The notes beneath the pieces are model-generated. The model made no database searches and was not told the origin of the DNA. It saw only the letters and a list, made by a program, of their open reading frames with translations. DNA of 64,000 nt from contig NC_086370.1 in assembly GCF_036324505.1 (NCBI RefSeq), positions 18,192,600 through 18,256,599 of the forward strand. Reading direction: 5' to 3'. Source of the stretch: Eleginops maclovinus. Lineage: Eukaryota; Chordata; Actinopteri; Perciformes; Eleginopidae. Shown here piece after piece: positions 24,200 to 36,291 of the stretch (position 1 is the stretch's first letter; each line of letters opens with the position of its first letter). A program made the translations under genes and the position numbers.

Positions 24200-26685
24200 A
24201 GAAAGAAGAGGCCTAATGGCCATCCGGCTGAAAGCCCTCTTTGAATTCACCCCCTTCCAGTTTATCTGGTGGGCCACAGCAACCCCGAATATTCGACCAA
24301 GGATGTTCCAGGTTATCCTCTTCAGGTCCTGGCCTCCGATTATCGATAAAGAAGATATCTAAAAGGCATAGAGTAGACACTTACGATTCACATTTTCTTA
24401 TGGACGATCTATAGGAACTTATTGGCTCCATGCAAAAAAAAAAAAAACTCACAATTTGCTGTCGAGTGGAGGCATTGGCCTGGTCTTTAAGTAGATCTTC
24501 AAAGGCATCTACTGCCTGTAGGTCCTCCAGGGGAAATTGAACGTTGGAAATCTCAGGTCCTGTCATCTCTGGCGTGGGGCAATTTTGGCGGCTTGCCAGG
24601 AAATCCAATTTAGCCAGAATCTGCTCGTTCTGGTGAACGATTTTTCTGGAGCAGCGTCAATTTCTGGACCTCAAACGCTATTGAAAAACATGTAACATTT
24701 CTGTTATGGCACTGTATTCTCTTCTTCGAAACACTGAATGGAATATTGGTGTAATTTCAATGCAGTGTATATAATACCATATCATGTTTTACTGTTTAAG
24801 TCATTACTATTATTATTGCATTCATTGTGTATGTGGGCCAACTGCAGTACATAATTAAATCAATCTTGCAAGCCAAAAAACACACCATGGGCCAGATTTG
24901 GCTCATAGGCCTGAGTTTGCAATTCCTGAGTGACCTAGTAACCCTTTATTGTATCAGGTATTGCTCACCAGAGCAGGGGGCATCATGGTTCATTCCTCCA
25001 TGCCTTGCTACGCTGGATCTTGGCGCTTCAGGAGGTGGTGAGAGTGCGGGTGCTGGTGCTGTTCCTGAGCGTTGGTGAAAATGGCAGTGTAAAAGAAGAG
25101 AATACAGTGCCATTAAAATGGTGTTCTTGTGCTAACCGTGGCTGATAAAACAAATGTGCTTCCATATTTAATAATTCAGAAATCAGTTCCTACCATGAGT
25201 CATCCTCTGCTTCGAAGCAGTTCCTCGGATGATAGGGGAGCTTTGAAGCTGGGACACACCTGCACCATGGCAATGGAGAGAAATTTGACATGTTAATATT
25301 TGGAAATGGTTTAGTGATTAGTGATCCTATTTAAGAAAATTAAAAAAGCTATGGACATGTCCCCTGCACCATAAAGACCAATGCCTGACGTTTTCTTGCG
25401 TTATATATTCTAAAGGAAATGAGAATTTATACTCATACCATTAAAATAATGGAATACCCATACTGTTTAACCCCTTCGCGTAGGGTGCTAAAACCTGACT
25501 GTCCACAAAATTGTATTGACCAAGTCTTACTCTATTACTTAAGGCACCCTGCAATGTCATAGTAATGTTGTTATGATGTAGTTGAGCATTTCCAGCAAAG
25601 TGTGAACAGGCCCACTGGCAGGCCCATCTACACTAAGAGGCCACGTAATGCAGTAAAACTGCTTACTATGTGGACCAACTGTAATACACATTTGAACACA
25701 CCTTGGGCCAGATTTGGCTCATAGGCCTGCAGTTTGCAATTCCTGAGTGACCTAGTAACCCTTTAATGTATCAGGTATTGCTCACCAGAGCAGGGGGGCA
25801 TCATGGTTTATTCCTCCATGCCTTGCTACGCTGGATCTTGGCGCTTCAGGAGGTGGTGAGAGTGCGGGTGCTGGTGCTGTTCCTGAGCGTTGGTGAAAAT
25901 GGCAGTGTAAAAGAAGAGAATACAGTGCCATTAAAATGGTGTTTCTTGTGCTAACCGTGGCTGATAAAACAAATGTGCTTCCATATTTAATAATTCAGAA
26001 ATCAGTTCTTACCATGAGTCATCCTCTGCTTCGAAGCAGTTCCTCGGATGATAGGGGAGCTTTGAAGCTGGGACACACCTGCACCATGGCAATGGAGAGA
26101 AATTTGACATGTTAATATTTGAAAATGTAATTGCATGAAATCTTGCATAACGCAGGTGTATTCTGTTCATTTAGTATAGATTGACCAGGATATATCCTCC
26201 TTCATAACAAAACTATATTCATCAGCACTAACATTGTAATATTACCTCTATATGTTTTCACACATTTTATATGTTGCTGATTGTGTACTGTAAGTTGCTT
26301 TGTATAAAAAAGTTTGTCGCTTTGGATAATTGTTCAATATTATGCCAGACATCAGTCTTCACCTGGAGAGTTTACATTACCTTCAGGTGCCCCCATGTCC
26401 TCATCGCTGGAGGTGTCATCTCCAAAACGATGGCTGTTAAGTAAGCATATAATTACTGTTATATTAGTATACCTGGTCTCTTGACAATATTATTCCTGCT
26501 GTTACCAGCACATAGAAGCTGTGCAGGAAACCTTGAACTTTTGAACAAGGCAAATCTCACTTACACTGCCCTCCTAGGACGCTTAGATGGCAGACATGTC
26601 TCCAGCTCTGCATCCGTCTGCAGCTCGGAAGTGTTGCAGCCTTCCCCATAGGACCCGAGCATCGCCTCAGCATCCTTATAGTGGG
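24200..26685 (-). pseudogene. DUF4806-domain gene, eight exons seen, two single-base frameshifts
   Basis: Exons, minus strand: 26685-26565, 26433-26381, 26078-26013, 25882-25786, 25259-25194, 25064-24969, 24677-24453, 24358-24200. All have AG/GT borders with matching phases. Exon 1 encodes YKDAEAMLGSYGEGCNTSEL, then a KRPRRA basic stretch; exon 2 is acidic (DDTSSDEDM). The next two exons, Ser/Pro-rich, occur twice in tandem. Exon 7 holds a Leu/Gln coiled coil and the domain start (NVQFPLEDLQAVDAFEDLL). Exon 8 gives the diagnostic end, LSIIGGQDLKRITWNILG, then NWKGVNSKRAF. Two lesions break the frame: one extra base in a run at 24641-24645, and a six-G run at 25793-25798 where the tandem copy has five. 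N-terminal exons were not found. Related proteins are multicopy in fish and some invertebrates; their function is unknown. Domain call firm, full model inferred. Confidence 0.75.
24886..26128. repeat. tandem pair of about 425-bp units duplicating two exons
   Basis: Unit 1 is about 24886-25310 and unit 2 about 25699-26128, in the same orientation, separated by about 390 bp of unrelated sequence. Each contains one Ser-rich 66-bp exon and one Pro-rich 96/97-bp exon of the DUF4806 gene and the intron between. Both exons begin and end in phase 1, so the duplication itself keeps the frame. Confidence 0.92.
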
Positions 26686-26934
26686 CTAGAAGGAAATATT
26701 TACATTATACAGCTGCACAGAGGATTGATATACAGTAATATGCAACAGAGCACCCCTCTGAAATGTCAGGAAAAGCTCATTGTAAAAAAATGTATTTTCC
26801 TACAGAGATGCATAGTAGAACACTTGAGTGTAATCCTAAGAGCATTAAACAGCCCTGCATTGACCTGAAACTTACATACTGCAATTCATTATTGTGAACG
26901 TCAATAACAGCAGTATAAAATGTACCACCATACC

Positions 26935-27245
26935 ACCATAGACATTGAGGGGGACAAGTCCCTCCCAATGTTGGGAAATTACCAATCTGTCCCCTCCAAT
27001 ATTTTGTCTAATATGTGACATATGACAAATAAGTTCTATATCTATTTCATGGGGTTAGGATTTGTCTTACAGGTCACCCTAAAATGCACTAGAATGCAGG
27101 AAATGGCATCTAAGAAATCAAAAATATTCTGGGGGAGGACCCCAAGACCCCCCGCTGGCCTATGCTGTTCACAATGGTCTATACTTCTATTTTGGACCCC
27201 CCCCCCCCCCCAATATCTATACTATGGTTTCGCCCTTGGGACTAG
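26935..27245. mobile_element. probable interspersed repeat fragment with C-rich ends
   Basis: Contains AATGCAGGAAATGGCATCTA, a CTGGGGGAGGACCCCAAGAC-like segment and a run of C before CAATATCTA. I recognise the combination as a frequent fish/amphibian repeat, but no termini or duplication were found. Confidence 0.4.
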
Positions 27246-28084
27246 ATAATATGACCCCTTACTTTAGAGAAAATCATTTCATACCGACAACACAGCCGAC
27301 TGCAAGGAGTTGTGGTGTGAACGTGTTTAATTCATTTTAATATCTTCAGTGACCATAATTTGTGGCTATAACTTTAATATCTCCCGAACGGACCTGAAAA
27401 GGAGCTCATGTCTATTTGACCAATGGACAGCGCTAGCTAGTGGCTGGCTACCACGTAGATTAGCTGATACCAATATGCTAACTCCCATATCTTGTGTTGC
27501 TTGTCAAAGTAGCAACACGGACGTGTTCTGTTCTCAGACCTAACGATCAGTGTGATTGTTCACGGATTTTATGTTATAAGATATCAGGATACAGGATATG
27601 AAGTATGATAACATAGAATGTATTACTAACTGATATGTGTAATAGCATTTCATCACTCAAAGTGGTTCGCGGGTTTAGCTAGCTCATGGCTAGCTAGCAT
27701 TCTTGCTAAACACAGGCGGCTACAAGATAGACGGTGGTCACTTCTTGTATAGCACCGATGTATAACGGTATTATAACACTAGCTTTGAATTATTTGTGTA
27801 ACAACTATCTAGCCCCTATAACTTATCGGCCATCTGTGTAATACAGACTAGTCTATCTAGCCATATGATAGTGGCAATTCACCCGCACCATTGCGAACAG
27901 TTCTGTTCTACCATTCAGGGAAATCTGGAAATCTGTTTTACATAACTTACACCGTTTTCCTATAATTGTATTCCAAGTCATAAGCAAGTTTGACAATATC
28001 CATATAATGAAAATTATATAGGGACGATCTACTTTTATGTAACAATATAATAAATGTAAAAATCAATACTTACTTTGCGAGCTC
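27246..28084. other. non-coding stretch upstream of the DUF4806 exons
   Basis: Contains repeated short words (GCTAGC, CTAGCTAG) near 27430-27700 but no exon that I can support. The missing 5' exons of the DUF4806 gene would be expected here or in the CpG block. Confidence 0.35.
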
Positions 28085-28385
28085 AAAATTATGCTGTGCT
28101 GGCCGTGCGTCCGTTGGAATGATGGCGCGTCCGCGTCTGCGTATCCGATACGGGTGTGTCGCGGAGCCGCATTTTGACAGTAGAGGCAGAAGGACTTTGG
28201 TAGAGGCGCGTCCGTGTTTGTGAATCAGATTTGGATCCGGTCATGATCCGCGTTTTGACAGTAGAATGTGCGGCGGCGCGCGGGTGGCGACGCTGATCCG
28301 CCAAGCGGAACCAAAACGAATGTGACAGTAACGCGGATGTGATGACTTGAAAGCGGATCCGTATCGGAGTCCTCTGCTGTGTGGG
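28085..28385. promoter_or_regulatory. CpG-rich block with imperfect repeats, possible promoter
   Basis: About 300 bp with very dense CpG in an otherwise AT-rich region. Repeated words: CCGATACGG / CCGTATCGG, CGCGTCCG, TTTTGACAGTAGA (three times) and GCGTTTTGACAGTAG. It lies upstream of the minus-strand DUF4806 gene and stops exactly where repeat copy 2 begins. I infer a CpG-island promoter or the repetitive end of an element; the sequence does not decide between them. Confidence 0.4.
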
Positions 28386-28392
28386 AGAGAAC

Positions 28393-28626
28393 TAAGGCTG
28401 ACCCCATTAGTGGACTCATCGTTAGTCAGCGAAAAAAAAAATGTGTCGACTAATTTTACATTAGCCGATTAGTCGAGGGGAAAAAATGCTTTCATTTCAC
28501 GATCAAGGCGTAATGTGCGGAGGGATTTTTGCCAACGAGCATAATTATCGCTGTATCCATTTCCTGTGTAGTATTTATTGGGTTGTTATATTCAGATATG
28601 AATGATAGAAACTAGAACTAAATGCT

Positions 28627-28677
<51 letters not shown>

Positions 28678-28996
28678 CGCTGCTTGTGTACACACACATT
28701 AAGAATCCTTACCGGAGATGTTTGTACCGCTGACGTGCCGACTGCTACGTCCGTGCGGTGCAGTGTGACTCATGCGCTTTGTACGTGTACAGTTTAACGT
28801 ATATATCAACGGTTAATTATTACAGTTTTATTTTATATTTCACAAGAACCACAACGTACCATGCTGTTAAAATAACGTTATGATTTTTTTTTTAATAAAT
28901 CGTAATATATCGTATACATGAGACGATTGGTTCACTAATCGCCTGAATTGACGACTATTAGTCGAATAGAAACATCTTTAGTCGAGGGCAGCCCTA
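28393..28996. mobile_element. hAT-type MITE with TTAGTCGA motifs, copy 2
   Basis: Same termini as 21827-22414 and the same right flank TAGAAAAC (28997-29004). The left flank is GAGAGAAC, so only part of the duplication is retained here. Contains a (GT)n run at 28629-28675. Confidence 0.82.
28629..28675. repeat. (GT)n microsatellite inside MITE copy 2
   Basis: About 23 GT units, longer than the matching run in copy 1. Confidence 0.9.
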
Positions 28997-31354
28997 TAGA
29001 AAACTATTCCCGTACCACTCCACTGGGAACAACTGAAAATAGACGCTGGTCTGATGTAGACACAATTCTAGACTCCTTAGGATTGTTTTACATTATTTCT
29101 AAATAATTATTATCCAGATATAAATGAAAACAATTTCTCTCATCACTGTCAACTCCTCCACTCTAATAAAGCTGCAGCCAGAACTAATCTAGTCCAGTTT
29201 CGAAATAATATTTTGACGTCTCTCCATGGTAACACACTACAAGACCTTTAAGGAAATGTCTCTGACAGCTCTCTCCGGCACACATAGGGTGGGCATGGCA
29301 ACTGTAGCATTAATGATTAAAATGAATGAAAAGTGGAACAGTGTGGAGGACTAATCAGGGGAATGGATAGGCTGTCTGTGGCATTCTGCTCCGCTACCCA
29401 CCTCAACTCAATCAGCTTTCAAAAGAACTGGGGAGGGGGGAGAGGGGGGCGAAGCACACACAAGCTCTCTATTGACTGCCAAGCATCACCATGGCAACAC
29501 TCAGTCTTCTTTCCCATTTTTCCTTATTTTTTGTATATCTCAATAACTGCAAACTGTTTTTAAGCAAAACTCATAAACATGGATTTGTAATTTCCAAGGC
29601 GGAAACATTGTAATTGCATTATGAAATAAGGTCCCTTTTCACTTGATTTGTCTGTGGCTCAGTGCTTTGGTTTGTTTTTGTGAAAATAAAAATTAAAAAT
29701 ATACCCTCAGTATCTCTTGCCAGCTACATAGCAGCTAGTGGCTGCAACAGGTCTGGTTAGTGACACATCTTTAACCCAAAAGATCCCTATGTGTTTACTC
29801 CCTGCAACATACAAGAATTTGTGTCATCTAGAAGTGGTCTGTAATATATCATTATCTTAAAAATGTAGATGGATGATGAGAAAGTCTTTTACATAAATGT
29901 TGTTAAATCTTTAGGAGTATCTTATCAGTAAAGATAAAGTACAATAATGAAAAAGATCAGAACTTAAATCCTTCCCCCACAAGTCTCCAAGCAGAACAAG
30001 AAAGATCTCTATAGGTTTTAATGATTAAAAAGGTTGATGTCTGTAGCTTTTTCTAATATGGTGAAAGTGCAGCGAGTCAGATTAAAACAAATGAGACAAA
30101 ATAGTCCTCTGAGACTCTGCACAAACAAAGAAAACTCAATACTTGACAATTGACTGAGCATGAGAGAAAAAGACCGCCACGGCTGCTGATATCCCTGTAT
30201 AATGCATCCCTCTAGTTTCTTGTTATCACTTAATAGGTATAGTGTTTACTCAGAAACTGAGCTTCATTTGTCTATATAATGAGCCGGTAGCAGTACTGCT
30301 GAATTGAATTTGCAGTGAAAGTCCTCAACACAAAACTAAACATCCTGACTTCATTTGATGCAGCTTCAAAAATATGGAGGAGGTCTCAGCTGTGTTTTCT
30401 TCTACCACTTCGCAGATTGAACCATTTATCCCTCAGGAAAATATCAACCATCTCCAGAGTCTGCAGGAGTGCTGCAACATGTGCTCATTAACGATTAGTG
30501 TAATCCATTTTCTTTTAAGTCAAAAGTAGCACCCGCAACACAATAAAGGCCAATCATGTGTGGTATGTGTTATGAAAACTATGAATAAACATATATAATA
30601 TCTGTTCTAAATTGCTTTTTTTAAATGCCCATTTAAAGCTATTTTTGGCGCCTGATGGCTGATGAAAGATCTGGTAGGGTGGATGCCAGTGCTATTATCC
30701 AGAACCCACAGGTACACAGTAATTTCCCTTGGCAAACATGCGCAGGTTTCTCAGCCACTGTGAAGGGGACACTCAGCTGCACTGCATCCCAGTGGCCATC
30801 GAATTGGCAGCAGATTACTAAAGTACGCAGCCTGACAAGGTTTACACTTTACACCCTCCATCTCAGGTATGCCACTCAATTCGAAATCCCCAGAGAACAT
30901 ATGCAGTTACTTTGGTGTTAAATTAACGTTTTATATGCAATAAAATAAATGCAGTCTTGCAGCAATGCACAGTTAGAGAGGTGTCATGCAGAGAGTGCCC
31001 AGCGGAGCCCCCTCCTATTTGCAGCAGTTTCAAAAAGATCAGCACATACACGATAAAGGATTGCTTTTTGTACATGTTTAGGGTTTCTGATCATCACTTT
31101 GTCCTGTGGGAATTGGACACAGGAAAGACAAAAAAGACTTTTAAGGGCTACCGTTATTCTGTAATAACATTTATTTTCAAGGTAAACAAGTTGAATTTTG
31201 ACATTTTCAGATCTCTTCGGCCATCATTTCTGTTTAAATATTATTGTAAAAACAAAGCACAATTGAAATGATAATAATATACACGGAAATTCTTTGACAT
31301 TTCCACAATTCATAACCCCCCCATTGCTTCATGAATAGGCTCAACCAGCTTTCT

Positions 31355-31490
31355 TACCATGATCTGTCATTTTTGCCAAGAACTCAGAGTCTGCACCAGC
31401 CACATTTGCTGCGATGCCACAGGCGCACAGGAGCATGCCATCTCCGTGATGATGATTATGGAGGCTCGTGATTCTCCATGGCCTGCAGTA
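31355..31490 (-). other. putative isolated coding exon, gene unknown
   Basis: The minus-strand frame reads SLHNHHHGDGMLLCACGIAA and then NVAGADSEFLAKMTDH, ending ATG|GTAAGAAAG, a good donor. CTGCAG|GCC could be the acceptor. Composition is protein-like, and the Ala/Cys/Leu pattern would suit a helical (armadillo-like) repeat, but I do not recognise the protein. No matching neighbouring exon was found on this strand. Confidence 0.25.
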
Positions 31491-32206
31491 TCTTGATTTA
31501 AATTGGCAGCAGCAAACCGTAATAAAATATGTTGGTGCAGATGGGTCTACATGTATTATCTAGTTTGTTTGCTTGGAAACATAATATACATATTATATTG
31601 TATACTATTTTACCCGGATTTATCCCATTTGTCCAGGCAATTAAAATCTGAACAAAAGTGGACTGTCACCCATTTCTCTGATGGAAACCATTAGTACATA
31701 TGGAAAACAAATGCGTACCGTTTGACATACAGCGGAATATAAGTGGTTGGAGATGAAAGAAAAATAAATGATAGAGTTTACCCAAGAACATCTGACAGAT
31801 TCAGTTTCAGGAGTGTGACAGTCACTCCGTTTAGTCTTTGATGATGAAACAGTGGGAAGAATTCCTTTTTTGGATCAGATAATACAGCAAAGATTTAAAG
31901 AAAAAAGGTTTAATGATTGTTGGGCTTGCATAAACTGGATATGTCACCTTGAAATATTAATTAAATAATTGATAATGACATTGAGAGACAAGGGAGACCT
32001 TAATTTGTGACCTGTTTTGACATTCTTTTGAAATGGCATTCCGTAGCCTGTAACAAGAAGCACCTTAGCTTTGATCACAAACAACTATTGGTAAGAGTGA
32101 AAATACTTCCAGCTTAAAGGGTTAAACCTATTATAGGCAGAAGAAGTATGAAACAAGAGTATGTTTAAGTAACAATCATTTTAAGCTGAATAACAGTGAC
32201 AACATT

Positions 32207-32261
32207 TACGGACACACGGACACACACACACACGGACACACACACACACGGACACACACAC

Positions 32262-32297
<36 letters not shown>
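32207..32297. repeat. compound (CA)n / GGACACAC microsatellite
   Basis: CA runs interrupted at regular intervals by GG (ACACGGACACAC units), ending in a pure CA run. Confidence 0.93.
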
Positions 32298-32299
<2 letters not shown>

Positions 32300-35200
32300 C
32301 AATTAAGACATGAAATCAAGGAAAGCAGTGCAGCCTATTAATCCAGCGCCTTAATTTTCACCGTGCAAATTGCAACGTGACTGTAAGTGTAACACATATT
32401 AATGTTACTGCTAGCAGATGCTGCAACTGAAGCCTCGTAACATAGTTTAGGGTTCAGCTTGCAAGAGAATAGTATGTCATTTCCATAACAGGGATGCTTT
32501 CTCTGATGATAACATCAGCAACATCACTAGGGAGCTTTACTGTCTTTCATGCTGAGCAGATATGCCGGAAACTGTGTACACGCAGATTTTGTGTGAGACA
32601 AGGTTTAAAGGTGCATATCTGCATATTGGCTGAGACAGCTCACTCGGCTGATGACCTTTGATTACATAAAGTATTGTATGCCTGAGCCTGGGGTTTAACC
32701 CCCTTTAGCTTGTGAATGAGATTAATTGACTTTGCATTGTATCCAATTAATTGAAATTCAGATGGTGTTCACTCCTGTTGCACATATTTTTTGTTTAGCC
32801 AAGTAGGGAGTTCCCTTCACTGACCTTGTGAAAAAAGTGTACACATCTTTAGTGCTTTATAAAGTAAACAACCACAAGACCCAAAAACAAAAGCTACTGC
32901 ATTAATGTTTGTCAATTAATCACAGCAGGGTGTTTCATCTTCACTATTATAACCTCAAACTCCAGTTATTCATTATTTATACACAACACTGAATATTCAA
33001 GAATAAATAGCTAACAACTAAAGACAAAAGACAATCTTTGGTATTATTTATCAAGACTTTAACATTTAAAAATGCTAACCTGCTTCATCATGGCTGTTAG
33101 GGTGGAGTTTGCCACATTTGATACAACAAATAACTGAAATCCTAAAAGTGACATAACCAGAAGTGTTGAAGCTTGATAAACTCACCGGAAAAATGTTCAA
33201 GGTTCTAGTGTAATGGTAATATGCTCCGATAACGGTGCCATTCAATAGCAACATTTTTAAATTGACTTACAAGAAATAAATGTTGAAAACATCTTGAGGT
33301 TACCATTTGACCTCGTCTGTCTAAATATGCTACCTTTCATGTCTTGAAAAGTGTTTTAAAAGTAGAAGCGTTAACCCAAAACAAATTATTTCAAAGAGCT
33401 GTTTGAAATAAAAATGCCAGCGAAGAAGTGACAAAGTTAAAAAAGAAGCACATGTATTGGATCAAAAGACAACACTCACTGCAACTCTTGTAGTAATAAT
33501 CAATATTCTCAAACTCTCGGCAAGAAACCAAATATATGCATTTCCTAAAATGTGAAACTATTCCTTCAGGAAAACATCTTCCTCTTATGATGGCTAAAAA
33601 GTCAGTATATTCTCATTTGGAATCTAAAAAGTATAACCTCTTTTCTCTGTATTCAAATACATTATTTGATTTCAGAGAAATTGTAACACTTGCTTATAAA
33701 CGCAGCACTGTTTTCCGCCTATTGGGAGTCCTTTCTGATTACATGACCTGAATATCTTGAAACCTAAGCATGGCTTCATACTGGCCTTTTCAGCATCAGT
33801 TCATTTAGTCCTTGCCCTTCTCAATCCTTGTCCACTGCTTTTCCTCTCTAAGCATCTTTTGTCTCTTGTGTATCCTTGATTCCTGCTCTATTCTTGGAGT
33901 GCACATGCTGCATTTGTAGTTCAACTACTGAACGTCTTCTATGATCCACACACATTCAGAACAAAAGTATCCTCAATTTTTTCCTTTTTGTAATTTTTGT
34001 TTTGGGATCTGTTCACAGCTGTTCCAGTTGTGAAATTTGCAAACCTTTAATTGGCTAGATTTTCTCTACAGATTGATTGACAGACTTTTGGACACTGTGA
34101 TGGTTTAACAGCATCACCATGTGGAATTAAATGGTGCCAAAAACTCATTGACAGAACAAATGTAATCATACGGTTTATAAGTGCACGATGCCAGGCTCCC
34201 TGGTTAAAACCTGATGGACTCGACTGTAGGATGGACTGAAGCAACAGCCAGCTGTGAGCCTCACCCAGGAGGAGGAAAGCTAGTCAATAACTATTGTAAA
34301 GATGTTTAGAAACAGACGCTGCAGGAAGTTTGTAGTTTCCCCACAGTGGCTGCATAAGCAGATGGTATAACACCATCAACATGGAAACTCTCTCCCTTTG
34401 GGTCAAAGAAACACTCTGTGAGTTGGCTGATGAAGAGGACTGATGCAGTCTTCTCACCAGCAAGTGGCAAAAATCGGAAGCTCTTGAAGAGCTTGTCTTG
34501 CTTTTGCAGCGCACACAAAAATACTTCAGTGACAATATGTCCTTGTTCTGCATGGGCACCTGCTTTGTTTCACCTCACCAGCCACTTGTCAGATATCTGT
34601 TGGAGCACCAGATACAAAGACAGCATTATCTGAAACAAAAAAAAGCGATGTGTCAGAAATTCTCCCTTATTCCTTATTGTCAATAACATTAATAGAGATT
34701 AAACACAAATCAAGTTTCAAAGTGTGGGCTGCTAAATCTAAAGAAACCACTCTCTCTCTGGAAGATTTCGATATCGACTGTCGCAAGATATCAAAGCACA
34801 GCTTATGTCCTTAGCTTAATGAACTGGTTAAAACACACTCTCATGCTGCCTTTTGAGTTGACGTGCCTTTGTGCTTACAGACGGGGGATAATACTACCAC
34901 ATGTAACAGCCTCAAAGACGTAGAAAATAAGTAATACAGTGAATCATTAGGTACTTGTTTTTGTAGATGCAAGCTCAGACTGAAACAATTTGAAGGTTAA
35001 TGTTATGTACTGTTATATTCTCACTATGGGCCCTAGGAAGTAATGACCTCTAGTTACTATAGTAAGCGAGTTAGTGAGACACTGTAACATGCAACTTATA
35101 TAGAAGCAGATAAACAGACTTTATAATCCATTCTTCACACTTCTGCTGCTATAACGAAATTATTTATTAGCCCTATGTGTTTTAATTAAATCCAGGCTTT

Positions 35201-36291
35201 GAGTACATCTTCTGCACACAGAAGATGATGAATTGCAAATTAATAGTTGAAATTGAAACACTGTTTTCCTTACAACAGGGTGAAAACAATCTGCCAAAAG
35301 GGGAAAAAACCCGCAACACTGATCTTGTGTGACTTCGAGTGTACACACCCTGTAGAATAAATGGCTGCCGGGATGTTAAAGTCCACAAAAGCAAATTCTT
35401 GTTCAGCAATCTCTTACTACCATTTGGAGAGCGCAATGTGTGAAGCTCTCCGCTGATGAGGCTAGAAATGTGCATGTCCCGCACACTTCACTTGGCATTT
35501 TTAGAATCCCTTTGACACCCAAAGTACTTCTCCTTACAACCAACTCATTACCTCAGTGGTAATTTTAAAGCAATAGCTGGGTTATAATTACCCAGTGATG
35601 TTGCGAGGCCTATCCGAGCCAGTATTATATGCCTAGCCCAGAGTAAAACTCCCTTGGTTAAATGATGAAGCAACAACATCACATTATTTACAAGGTCTGC
35701 AGCAAAACTATCTTTTCTGGGTATCAATAATTCGTCAGGGAGCCGTGTTCTGTGTAATAGAGACTCCCAAATTATCCCTTTGAAGTGGATTGTGTAGCTG
35801 TTGCCTTCTGCGTCCCCTAACAATACCACTCTCTGTCTCCATCTCTTATTGTCTCCCTGTTTCTCATCATCCCTCCCGTTCCGTCTCTTCACAGATCATT
35901 ATGTTAGAATTATTGTTCGCCGGTGCTCTGCTCCACATCTGTCCCTCCGTTTAAATTCGGGTGGCCGACAATAGCCACGACTGCAGTCCCTGCAGTCGTG
36001 GCTGAGCTGGGGTAAAGTAGCTTATGCTTAAGTGGCCCTCCCCCGAATTCCCCCCCCCCTGTCCCTCTCCATCACACCTGTCCTCCACTCATTGAAACAC
36101 AAACTAAAAAACATGAGGCAAGGCTAACTGGTAAAGCATAAATTATGAAGAGGGCCATAAGGATTGAAATTTGCTGACTTTCTCAGAGGGGTAATTAAAG
36201 CAGGAGGCTGTCATTTGAAGTTAACCATTTCATTAAAACACAGAACAAGAGACTGATGCGGCAAAGAGAGGGCAGTGAGAGGGTAAGTGTG

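Larger units (their letters stand above)
23626..28385 (-). other. 4.76-kb segment between the two 1.8-kb repeats, holding a DUF4806 gene
   Basis: Unique block lying between the direct repeats. It contains the minus-strand DUF4806 gene (exons 26685 to 24200), a possible further exon near 23830-23930, a MITE fragment at 23990-24118, an interspersed repeat at 26935-27245 and a CpG-rich block at its right edge (28085-28385), upstream of the gene. No terminal inverted repeat was seen at its two edges. Confidence 0.7.
28386..30190. repeat. 1.8-kb direct repeat, copy 2
   Basis: Partner of 21820-23625. Similarity starts abruptly at AGAGAAC, seven bases before the MITE, meaning the left break coincides with the MITE's target duplication. 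It ends at GGCTGCTGA (about 30190). It carries the same 76-codon ORF as copy 1 (29333 versus 22751), which has no recognisable domain. Confidence 0.92.
30191..36290. other. gene-poor stretch; possible relic exons near 30.7-31.5 kb
   Basis: Mostly AT-rich sequence without recognisable domains. Possible relic coding pieces: 30735-30866 on plus (frame RRFLSHCEGDTQLHCIPVAI..., one in-frame TAA, ending CATCTCAG|GTATGC), 31075-31180 on plus (a WD-repeat-like VSDHHFVLWELDTGKTKKTF), and 31355-31490 on minus (GMLLCACGIAANVAGADSEF, ending at a GTAAGA donor). A CA/GGA microsatellite lies at 32207-32297. Homeodomain-like AT-rich blocks at 32330-32400, 32680-32790 and 35580-35770 have the look of conserved non-coding DNA, but that cannot be judged from one sequence. 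Confidence 0.4.

Noticed and set aside
26262..26335. V-SINE-like 3' tail (GTAAGTTGCTTTG...CGCTTTGGATAA)
   Set aside because: Only a few words match and no head or duplication was found; too weak to list.
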